NCBI RefSeq assembly: GCF_023065955.2
Contig: NW_026622797.1
Span: forward strand, 59,393,689 to 59,457,688
Source: Ursus arctos
Taxonomy: Eukaryota > Chordata > Mammalia > Carnivora > Ursidae
Direction: 5' to 3'
DNA length: 64,000 nucleotides
Below are positions 55,935 to 64,000 of this stretch, in pieces (positions within the stretch are counted from its first letter, which is position 1; each line of letters begins with the position of its first letter). The notes below the pieces were generated by a model, which saw nothing but the letters and a program-made list of their open reading frames with translations, was not told the DNA's origin and ran no database searches. The position numbers were made by a program, and so were the translations under genes.

Positions 55935-56159
55935 TTTTTTTAAAAGATTTTATTTATTTATGAATTTATTTATTTATTTGAGAGAGAGAGAGAGAGAACA
56001 GGGGGGAGAGGGAGAGAGAATCCAAGCAGATGCCATGATGAGCACGTAGCCCAATTTGGTGCTTGATCTCATGACCCCAAGATTGTGACCTGAGTCATGA
56101 TCCAACCAAGAGTCTAAACAAGGGTTGGACACAACTAACTGAGGTACCCAGGTGCCCCA
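55935..56159 (-). mobile_element. SINEC (CAN-SINE), older subtype, nested in LINE-1
   Basis: Reversed tail TTTTTTAAAAGATTTTATTTATTTATGAATTTATTTATTTATTTGAGAGAGAGAG, AGAGAGAATCCAAGCAGATGCC, TGATCTCATGACCCCAAGATTGTGACCTGAG, reversed head ACTGAGGTACCCAGGTGCCCC. TSD CCTYGTGACTT (55922-55932; 56161-56171). The L1 match resumes across it. Confidence 0.95.
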
Positions 56160-57104
56160 TCCTCGTGACTTTCTATGTAAACAATTATGTTATCTGTAAT
56201 TACACATATATTTTACTTTTCCTTTCCAAACTTTAGTTCTTTTTCTTACTTATTGACACAATATAGAGTAGAAGTGGTAAAAATTCACATTTTTACCTAT
56301 TCCCAATTTTATGGAAAATCATTCACTATTTCATCATTATGCATGATACTAGCTGTAGATATTTTGGATATGCCCTATATAAAAAATCATTCTCTGAATC
56401 TATTCAGAGGATTCCAGCTATCTCTACTCAGTCTATTAACATAGTGAATTACAATAATTGATTTTCAAATGCTAAAACAACCTTGAATTCCTTGGAGAAA
56501 CCACATTTACTCAGGATGTATTATCTTTTTTATATGTTACTGGCTTCATTTTGCTGACATTTTGTTAGGAATTTTTACATCTTTATTCATGAGGGATATT
56601 GGTGTTAGATTTTTTTTTTTTCTTCTTCTTCTTTTTTTTTTTTTTGGTAATATTGTCAGATTTGGGGTAATGCTTCCCTCAAAATAAGTTTGAAAGTGTT
56701 CTCTCTGTTTCTACTTTCTGAAACATTTTGTATAAAATTAGCATTTCAAAAATTCTTCATAGAATTTGCTGGTAAAACCATTTAGGCCTTGGGTTTTCTT
56801 CATGAAAAGGTTTTATTTATTTATATTTTTAAAATAATAAATTCCACTTTTTCCCTAGATAGGTGGCTATTCCAATTTTCTGTTTCATCTTATGTTCATT
56901 TTTGAAATTTGGGTTTTTTCAGGAATTCATCCATTTCATCTAAGTTGTCAAATTTACTGAATAAAGTCATTCGTAGTCTTTTCTTATTATTCTTTTATTG
57001 TCTGTAAAATCTGTAGTGAGATCCCTCTTTCTTGTGTGGTAATAGTAATTTTTTTTCTTTTTTGTGTTGGGTTTTACTCACATTTTATCATTTTTATTAG
57101 TCTT

Positions 57105-57635
57105 TGTGGTATGATAAGAAAATATTTGTCCTTTGTCCCCATTTCCCAGCACATAGCTCCTAAAACCCTTAGGATTTCTTGAGTGATAAGGATAATAGCA
57201 GCATCTTTTCTTCTAAGGAGGGGCACTTGGCAGGCATCTAGATAGCTTCAGGATGAGGGCTGGTCACCAAATCAAGACCAAGCCTTGATTAGGAGCTTGG
57301 AACTCTCAGGCCCAACCCCCAACCTCCAGGAAGGGGAGAGGGGTTCAATCATGCTTACATAACAGGGCTATGTAAAACCTCTCAACAACAGGGTGTGGGA
57401 GCTTCTGAGTTGGTGAATATATCCACATGCTGGGAGTTCTACATACCCCAAGTCCATGGGGACAGAGGCTTTATACTTCTGACCTTTGAAGACTTGCTCC
57501 AAGTGCCTCTTCACCCTGTTCATTTGTATTCTTTATGATAAACTGTAACAGTTTGTGCTACAAACTGTTGAATTCTGTGAGTCATTTTAGCAACTTACTG
57601 AACTTGAGGAAGGGTGTTGTGAGAACCCCATGCTT
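57105..57635 (+). mobile_element. ERVL-type solo LTR
   Basis: Starts TGTGGTATGATAAGAAAATATTTGTCC exactly where the L1 match stops. The 3' half has the ERVL LTR end pattern: AGCTTCTGAGTTGGTGAATATATCCACATGCTGGGAG, CTTCACCCTGTTCATTTGTATTCTTTATGATAAACTG, TTCTGTGAGTCATTTTAGCAACTTACTGAACTTGAGGAAGGGTGTTGTGAGAACCCC. Compare 'CCTTTATAATAAACTGGTAAA...GTGAGCCATTCTAGCAAATTA.CGAACC..GGAGGGGGTCGTGGGAACC'. No internal region adjoins it. The subfamily is not assigned. Confidence 0.78.
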
Positions 57636-57644
57636 CTTAGTCAA

Positions 57645-59250
57645 AATGATTTTTGATAAAATTATTTAAAAACAATGTTTTCAATAAAGACATTTTCAAA
57701 ATTTTATCACTGCATTTAGAATTTTGAGTTAATAACTATGTTGTTGAAAGATGTTCTGGTGTCTTTTTCTCTAGTTTTTCTGATGAGAAGCCTGCCATCT
57801 TTTGATGGTTGGTTCACTTTATGTAATGTGTCATTTTCTTTGATTGTTTCCAAGATTTTCAGTCTGTCTTTTAATCAGTGTTTTTTGTTGTTGTTGTTGT
57901 TTGTTTGTTTTTATTTTTTATTTTTTTTCTTTCTTTTTTTTTTTTTTTAAGATTTTATTTTTATTTATTTGACAGAGAGAGAGAGACAGCCAGAGAGAGA
58001 GGGAACACAAGCAGGGGGAGTGGGAGAGGAAGAAGCAGGCTCCCAGCAGAGGAGCCTGATGTGGGGCTCGATCCCACAATGCCGGGATCACGCCCTGAGC
58101 CGAAGGCAGACGCTTAACAGCTGCGCCACCCAGGCGCCCCTGTTTGCTTGTTTTTAATGTTGCCTATGCATTATTCTGCTTGAAGTTGATGCAGCTTTTT
58201 TAATCCACAGGTAGATATTTGGTCATCAAAATGAAAAATTTCGGGTATTTCTTGCCATTGTTAGGTCATTAAGATACTGTTTATTTTAATTTTCTGTTCC
58301 TCATATTAGATAACTTCTATTGACCTCTTTTAAATCACTAACCTTTCCTTCTGCCATCTTCAAATTGCTGTTAAATCCACTCCGTAGACTCATATAACTT
58401 GATGTGAAGAACTTCCATTTGATTTTTTTTATAGTTTATACCTCTCTAATGAGATTACCCATTTGTTTATTTATTATGATCATATGTTTTTTTAAGGTCT
58501 TGAATTAAGGCCTTAGCTATGACTTTATAACAATTATGTTAACATATTTTTTAACTTTTTTTCCCCCTAATTTCAATATCTGGGTCATTTCAAAATCATT
58601 TCTAATTAACTGCTTCCCCCCCCTTGTATTGGAGGTCACATTGTCTTGCTTTTTTGCATTATTAATCATTTTCATTGTTTGCTGCACATTGTGGATTCTA
58701 CATTGTGGAAAGTCTATATTTTGTTGTCTTCCTTTAGATAGTGTTGTTTTGTACTGGAGGCACTTAGATTTACTGGGGGTATGCTTTGTGATCTGCTTGA
58801 TTCTTTTGAGCCTTGTCTTTTATATTTGTTAGGCTGTGTCTACAGTGGCACTAACTTTAAGGCTATAGTACGGCCTCTCCACTTGTCACCAAGTGCCTTG
58901 TATTTGTACAGAGGTTGTTGCACTTTAGTTAGAAAGCCTATGCCTACTGTGATATCTCTAGGTTCCATTCAGTTCACAGCTCTCTAGCAAGTGTTCTTTG
59001 CCAGCCTTTGTAGAATTTCATCCTACTCAAGTTCAGCTTTCTATTCAGACAAATTTGTAAAGGAATCCTTATATGAATTTTCAGAACTCTAATCCTATAC
59101 AGCTTACTCTTCCTCAGTGCCCTGCCCTATAGACACTAGTAGTCCCAGTGTCACCAAACTCCAACCTGTGTCTCCCCAGCTCAGTGGAAGCACTACTTTG
59201 GTTTTGACTCTACCTTTCCACAGGTGGGTCTAGATGGTGCCCAGACTGCC
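57645..59250 (-). mobile_element. Old LINE-1 5' segment, antisense (tentative)
   Basis: TGATGAGAAGCCTGCCATCTTTTGATGG, TTTATGTAATGTGTCATTTTCTTTGATTG, AACTTCTATTGACCTCTTTTAAATCACTAACCTTTCCTTCTGCCATCTTCAAATTGCTGTTAAATCC and TGCTGCACATTGTGGATTCTACATTGTGGAAAG parallel a dispersed antisense L1M-type segment ('AAGTTCACTAATCTTTTCTTCTGCAATGTCTAATCTGCTGTTAATCCC'; 'GCCAGACATTGTGAATTTTACC'). The downstream part is poorer. A young SINE is inserted at 57914. Confidence 0.5.
57914..58140 (-). mobile_element. SINEC (CAN-SINE), young subtype
   Basis: T-rich start, AAGATTTTATTTTTATTTATTTGACAGAGAGAGAGAGACAGCC, GAGAGGGAACACAAGCAGGGGGAGTGGGAGAGG, reversed head ending CGCCACCCAGGCGCCCC. TSD TGTTTGYTTGTTTTTA (57898-57913; 58141-58156) with one difference. 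The frames at 57878-58157 are read-throughs of this element. Confidence 0.98.
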
Positions 59251-59949
59251 CAGGTACAAAGCTGGAGTACTTGTCGATCCCACCTCTTACATTTTCTTTC
59301 TGTCATGGATCATAGTCCTATGCTGTATGTTAGCCAATGTCTGAGCATTATTCTATTGCATCCTTCATTCAGTTTATCTTTTGTTCCCTTAGGGGCCAAT
59401 TCTAGAACTAGTTGCTTTGTTATGGCTAAAGGTAGAAATCCTTGTATTATTTATTCTTGCCCATCAAATATGTTATCTAGTACTTCATGTAAATTTTAAT
59501 AAGATAGTAGTTTAATGATAAAAAGTGTAAGAAAATTCCCTGAAAAAGCTCAAAATATAAGGAAAATATATAAGCAACCAGAGTCACGAGTCTATCACTA
59601 CCAGGAAATTTCACAAGTGATGGTACTGATTACTATGTTCTAAAGCTGAGCTTGAATAAGTTCTTTTCAATAATAGAAATTCAATATTTTATGTATATTC
59701 TGATTTTCCTTTGGTATAGTTTTAAATTTAATTTTAACTCAGTCTTATTTAGTCCACTAATAGTATTATATATGGTATAAGCTACTTGTATGTATATTTT
59801 GGCATATCTCAATTTTTTATTAAATAGTCAATCAAATGTTTCAGCACTAGTTATGGATTAACCTATTATTTCTCAACTGATTTTGAAGCAATTACTTAAT
59901 TCAAAATATATTTGTTAGGCACTCATTATAATCCAAGTACCATTTAAAT
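59251..59949. other. Unidentified AT-rich stretch
   Basis: No element boundaries recognised. It lies between antisense LINE-1 material and an LTR and may itself be decayed LINE-1. The frame 59224-59499 has no known domain. Confidence 0.35.
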
Positions 59950-60319
59950 TGTTGGCCTTAAAGCAAAAAAGCAAGCCATTTTACTAGCAAAATGAATTTA
60001 TTCAGGAATTGCAGAGAATTGCAATTTGGGACAAGCAGACCATGGCTAACCATAGGCAAGTCCAGAGAACAGAAGTGAGTGGCTTGCTTTTATGAAGGAA
60101 AGGAGGAAGTAGGGAGGGGCTATTTTGAAGACTTTAGGTTGTAACAGTTTCTCATTGGCTGGGTTGTTGCTGGGCAAGGAAAAATTCTTCCTTCTTCATG
60201 CTGGGGCATGTAAAGTAAGCTTCCGCCTGTTTGGGGTGTCAGTGACAGTGCCTGCACTCTTCTCCCTTCATGGCTTCCTGACTTCATTTTAAATGAGGTT
60301 TCCTTTGTTTATTTTCACA
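59950..60319 (-). mobile_element. ERV-type solo LTR with recognisable U3-R-U5 signals
   Basis: On the minus strand it carries, in promoter order, an inverted-read CCAAT box (plus-strand ATTGG at 60154-60158), a TATA-like TTCATAAAAG (60087-60096) and AATAAA (59997-60002). After TATA comes a C/T-rich R-like region (plus-strand reverse of CACTTCTGTTCTCTGGACTTGCC). Size of about 340-370 bp, no internal retroviral sequence beside it. Ends are approximate: the left could be TGTTGGCC at 59950, the right either 60286 or 60319. A carnivoran ERV1-like solo LTR is the best reading; family not assigned. Confidence 0.65.
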
Positions 60320-60734
60320 GAATATATTAGTGAATAATGACCAAAAAATCTTTTCTTGCAGATCTTAATATTTCAATGGATAGAATCAGATGCTAAACAA
60401 GGAACTTAAATAATTTATTAGATGATAAAAAATAAGATGAGGGTGACTCCTAGGATTAAATACTGTGATTGGAATAGTCTTTACTGAGATCACATTTGAA
60501 TCCATGTCTGGATTCATGGATAGCAGATTCTTACAGCAGTTCCCGCTGTTTAAGTAAATGTAGCTGGGCAGTATATATTTGATATCACATAAATTCCTCT
60601 TTATAATTGTGTTATTTTCTAACATGTTATTGGTAGTACCATTCTTTTTTCCTATCTCAATCATAATAAAGTTCTAAAAATCCCTTCGAATAATGATTAG
60701 ATTTGCATTATGTACAAACTAATTGCAGATAAAT
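60320..60734. other. Unidentified AT-rich stretch
   Basis: No element recognised. The minus frame 60386-60664 is not supported as a gene. Confidence 0.35.
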
Positions 60735-61776
60735 TTGTATCTTTAGATTAGCCAGTCTTCCACTATGAGAACGTGGGAAGTATATCCATTTTTGTCAGTA
60801 TTTGTATATTTATTGGTCAGATTTTTTTCCTTTTAGATGCACATTTATATCTCAGTTGATTTCCAGATATTTTATAGTTTTGGTTATTGTTTAATAGGTA
60901 ATCCTTTGTTCTCTCATTTAATTTTCTCCTTGGACGTAGAAAATCTATTGGTATTTATATCCTTTCAGGCTGATCTTTTCAATTTATCTACTTCTAATAC
61001 AATTTATTTGTTAATGCTTTTGGCTTTGTGAACTCATATGTAAATAGTGACAATATATTTTTTTCCTGTTTTTGCTGTCTTTTTCTCTCTCTCTTTGTCT
61101 AGTTGTTGTTTATCTTTCCTGTATTATTATATAAACCTTGACCTAGAGCAAAATGTCAAAAAAAAAAAAAAAATAGTGGGGACTTTTGAAATTCCTACCT
61201 ATACTTAATTGAAATGACTTTTATACTTCTCCATTTAAAATGATGTTGGCTAGTAGCTTAAAGTAGATATAAAGATATAATAAATACTTTAATTTCTCCT
61301 TATTCCTTATTATGTTAAAGAAGTGTCTATTCTATTTCTTGTTCTGCTTCTTTTAGTGTTTTATTTCATTGATTTATCCTGGAATGAATATTCAATATGT
61401 CAAATATCTTTTCAGTAAAGATTAATATTGTTACATTGTATTAATTGGTAACATTTCTGAAAAATTACATTTCAGAAATAAACTTAATTGGTCATGATGT
61501 GCTGTTTTTAACATAGAGTTTTGTGGTCTGGTCATATTTGATTGATTTTTAAAAATTATTTGTATAAAAGATATAGGTCTACAATTTGTGTAATTATTAT
61601 TAATTCTGGTGTCATTAATGAAGCATCCTTCCATGCTTCTCTATAATATTAACAATAAAATAGAGTAATTATCATATATGAAAAACTGAGGGAGTTTGGT
61701 ACATAGTTTTAGGGGTAATTATTTGAAAAATTCGGTTCTTTTCAGGATTTTTGTGTTTTATTTAGTCAAATATGGT

Positions 61777-61983
61777 TATTTATTTATTTATTTTTAAAGA
61801 TTTATTTATTTTGTTTGAGAGAGAGAGTCGGGGGAAGGGTGAGAGGGAGAAGGAGAGAGAATCCCAAGCAGACTCCCTGCTGAGCATGGGTCCAACATGA
61901 GCTCCATCCCACAACCCTGAGATCACAACCTGAGCTGAAATCATGAGTCAGGCACTCAACTGACTGAGCCACCCAGGTGCCTT
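61777..61983 (-). mobile_element. SINEC (CAN-SINE), older subtype, nested in LINE-1
   Basis: Reversed tail TTATTTATTTATTTATTTTTAAAGATTTATTTATTTTGTTTGAGAGAGAGAG, GAATCCCAAGCAGACTCCCTGCTGAGC, CATCCCACAACCCTGAGATCACAACCTGAGC, reversed head TGACTGAGCCACCCAGGTGCC. TSD unclear in AT-rich target. Confidence 0.95.
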
Positions 61984-62778
61984 TGATCATTTATATTTTA
62001 AAAAACAATCTATTATAGCAAAATTTCAAGTTAATTAGACAATATGTATACAAATAGACTCACAATTTTTAAGCTGATTTTTAAAATTTTATTCTCTTTC
62101 TTACCCCAAATTTTGGGTTTTGGACTTTCTAAAAGTCTTCCTATTCTATTTCCCTTGCATAAAACAAGTTCTTAGACTGAACAATTTTATATTTGTGGGG
62201 TTTTCTAATTCTTGGTGTCTTTTGCTACACTTTTTATTTATAATTGTTTTGTACTTGTTTTCTAATGTTCAATGTTTAAATTATTCATTTCCATGTTTTT
62301 ATTTGATAAAATATTCACAGTTATGGATATTCATTTGAGTAAGCTTTGGCAATATTCTATAAGTGATGACAAAAATATTCCTATCTTTGTTCATTTTTAA
62401 AAGCTAATTACATTTTTCTTTCCTTAAGAGTTTCATAATAGATAATTTAAAAAAATAAATGTTAGAGAGGTTTTTGCTTAAATATTTTATATTAATGCTT
62501 CTGTTTTTTTACTAGAGTGTGGTCAGAGGATGTGATCTGTCTGTGTTTTGTAGAATTTGAGGTTCTGGTTGTGACCTAAATCAATTTTGTTAGTTTTCCA
62601 TTGTTTATGTAAGATATATATTAAATTTTGTACAGTAAAATCATCTCGTACGCTATTACTCCTAGTCTTTATCATTAAGATCTTTTGAATTCTCGTTTTC
62701 TTTTACTGAATAACATAAAGTCTGATTTAATATAAAACAAGAAAATTTTCATTTGCACAGGCCCCAATATACATTCTT

Positions 62779-62978
62779 TTTTTTTTTTTTAAAGAATTTA
62801 TTTATTTATTTGACAGAGATAGAGACAGCCAGCGAGAGAGGGAACACAAGCAGGGGGAGTGGGAGAGGAAGAAGCAGGCTCATAGCGGAGGAGCCTGATG
62901 TGGGACTCGATCCCATAACGCCGGGATCACGCCCTGGGCCGAAGGCAGACGCTTAACCGCTGTGCCACCCAGGCGCCC
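62779..62978 (-). mobile_element. SINEC (CAN-SINE), young subtype, perfect TSD
   Basis: T run, AAAGAATTTATTTATTTATTTGACAGAGATAGAGACAGCCAGCGAGAGAGGGAACACAAGC, GATCCCATAACGCCGGGATCACGCCC, reversed head ending CACCCAGGCGCC. A perfect 17-bp TSD CCCCAATATACATTCTT at 62762-62778 and 62979-62995. Confidence 0.99.
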
Positions 62979-63413
62979 CCCCAATATACATTCTTAAATA
63001 AAAAATGGAATATTACCAAACTTGATTAGATCACAAATAAAATCCTGAAATTCTATTGAGTAAAACATATAAACTTACCCATTAAAAACCTAATCTTCTT
63101 ATTTTTAGCATTTTTTACTTACTTTAACTTTTTTTGATATTATTGTGATATTTTGCTTTTCTTTTTGTATCTATGAAGCATTTTAAATCCTTTTATCACA
63201 ACCTAGCTGTCTACATTGTTTTAGGTGATTTCCTCTTAGTGTTATCAAAAGAAATGCTTTTCTTTTATCATTTTTGACTCAATTTGAAAATCTTTATCAA
63301 TAATTTAAATTTTGACTTATATTTTCATGACCCACTTATTTGGTCCTCTGATTGTGTCTTAGTATCTTTTTTTCTAATTCTTCCTTATTGTTTCCTTTTC
63401 CCCAGTACTTTCT

Positions 63414-63616
63414 TTTTTTTTTTTTTTAAAGATTTTATTTATTTATTTGACAGAGATAGAGACAGCCAGCAAGAGAGGGAACACAAGCAGCGGGAGTGGG
63501 AGATGAAGAAGCAGGCTCACAGCGGAGGAGCCTGATGCGGGGCTCGATCCCATAACGCCGGGATCACGCCCTGAGCCAAAGGCAGATGCTTAACGACTGT
63601 GCCACCCAGGCGCCCC
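63414..63616 (-). mobile_element. SINEC (CAN-SINE), young subtype, perfect TSD
   Basis: T run, AAAGATTTTATTTATTTATTTGACAGAGATAGAGACAGCCAGCAAGAGAGGGAACACAAGC, GATCCCATAACGCCGGGATCACGCCC, reversed head ending CACCCAGGCGCCCC. A perfect 15-bp TSD TCCCCAGTACTTTCT at 63399-63413 and 63617-63631. Confidence 0.99.
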
Positions 63617-63631
63617 TCCCCAGTACTTTCT

Positions 63632-63949
63632 AAATAAACTATTTATTGTTTCCTAATCTAGTGGTTTACACATATAAATTCTGCTTTTTATTCTTCTAAT
63701 TGTTATATTTGAAAACCTGTTAGAATTTACTACTTCCACCTCAAACTCAGAACATGAAAGAAAATTAAATAGATACATATTTTGCATTTAAAAACAACAA
63801 AAAACAGAAACTTTGTGTTGACCTAATACTGAGAGATTTTGCAAAAAAAAGTAGACAGATGAGAATTCACAGGGTCAACCAAGGTCAATCTCATTAGCTA
63901 AGGCCACTCCAATAGGCGGCTGACCCCACTTGAATATGTTCACCAGTGC
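63632..63949. other. Unique AT-rich stretch
   Basis: No gene or named element seen. Confidence 0.4.
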
Positions 63950-64000
63950 ACTGTGATAATCAGAATAAAAGACACCCCTCACCTCAAAGATGCCCACATC
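63950..64000 (+). mobile_element. Possible start of a MaLR-type LTR, cut by the window edge
   Basis: TGTGATAATCAGAATAAAAGACACCCCTCACCTCAAAGATGCCCACATC resembles the opening of MLT1-like LTRs that read '...CCCCCCAAAGATGTCCACATCCTAATCCC'. Only about 50 bp is visible. Confidence 0.4.

Larger units (their letters stand above)
53785..57104 (-). mobile_element. Ancient LINE-1 (L1M) 3' half with ORF2, antisense, interrupted
   Basis: In antisense order: 3' UTR/ORF2 end (ATTTACAGATAAAATTTGTACATAGTGAAATTC; TGTCCATGTTG; TTGTTCACTTTATTTTC), then ORF2 internal segments (GTCTTAATTACTGTAGCTTTATAGTAAATC; TTTGCATTTCCAAG; GGATCGTGTTTAATCC; AATTTTCAGTGTAGAGG). Next come reverse-transcriptase-region words (AACAATTATGTTATCTG; CCTTGAATTCCTTGGAGAAACC; GGGATATTGGTGTTAG; GAATTTGCTGGTAAAACCATTTAGGCC; GGAATTCATCCATTTCATCTAAG), ending at TTATTAGTCTT. 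No open frame survives. It is broken by a short SINE, an LTR-like block, an older SINE, and stopped by an LTR at 57.1 kb. Confidence 0.88.
60735..63398 (-). mobile_element. Ancient LINE-1 (L1M) ORF2 region, antisense, interrupted
   Basis: Antisense ORF2 words across the span: TTAGCCAGTCTTCCACTATGAGAACGTGG with TATATCCATTTTTGTCAG, CAGATATTTTATAGTTTTGG, ATTTATCCTGGAATGAATATTC, GGTCATGATGTGCTG, ATATAGGTCTACAATTTGTG, GAGTGTGGTCAGAGGATGTGATCTG with GACCTAAATCAATTTTG. It covers reverse transcriptase into the endonuclease side, a second L1 copy overlapping the ORF2 part of the 53.8-57.1 kb copy. Heavily decayed, no useful frame. Three SINEs sit in or at the edge of it. Confidence 0.8.

Overview
This window is non-coding nuclear DNA from a carnivoran mammal, most likely a caniform and probably a bear or close relative (Ursidae/giant panda). 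The main evidence is 19 copies of the Carnivora-specific tRNA-Lys-derived SINE (SINEC/CAN-SINE) and several LINE-1 3' ends of the carnivoran type. Nine of the SINEs carry a young 3' half (CCACTCCCCCTGCTTGTGTTCCCTC, then a GCTGGCTGTCTC block) that I associate with bear and panda genomes. The family-level call is inference; the Carnivora call is strong.

I found no protein-coding gene, no convincing exon, no RNA gene outside the SINEs, and no CpG-island-like stretch. Every open frame I examined is short. The recognisable ones are LINE-1 ORF2 remnants or translations of SINEs and simple repeats. The window is best read as intergenic DNA or the inside of a long intron.

Layout. 0-10 kb: mostly unique sequence with an old SINE, a very short LINE-1 3' end, a MIR and three LINE-2 pieces. 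10-21 kb: repeat-dense, with long AAAG/GAAA microsatellites next to SINEs, a MaLR (MLT1-type) solo LTR, two MER5-type hAT fragments, LINE-2, and two antisense ancient LINE-1 3' ends. 21-32 kb: a sense LINE-1 3' part with recognisable ORF2 C-terminal coding remnants, a hAT-Charlie fragment, a HAL1/L1M-like segment containing a palindromic 26-bp minisatellite, and an antisense carnivoran LINE-1 3' end. 32-51 kb: comparatively repeat-poor, especially 35.2-39.9 kb and 43.9-48.1 kb. 51-63.4 kb: a stack of LINE-1-derived DNA, almost all in antisense orientation, interrupted by eight SINEs, two good LTR candidates (57.1 and 60 kb) and one weaker one (54.3 kb).

The elements record a time series. LINE-2 and MIR are oldest, then hAT and MaLR/ERVL elements and L1M, then carnivoran LINE-1 3' ends, then SINEC insertions with target-site duplications still readable at 11-18 bp. 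I did not find a previously undescribed biological system. The most unusual local structures are the palindromic minisatellite at 28.46-28.54 kb, a perfect 26-bp palindrome at 45.7 kb, an unidentified 1.6-kb block at 2-3.6 kb, and a solo LTR at 60 kb that still shows ordered CCAAT, TATA-like and AATAAA motifs.
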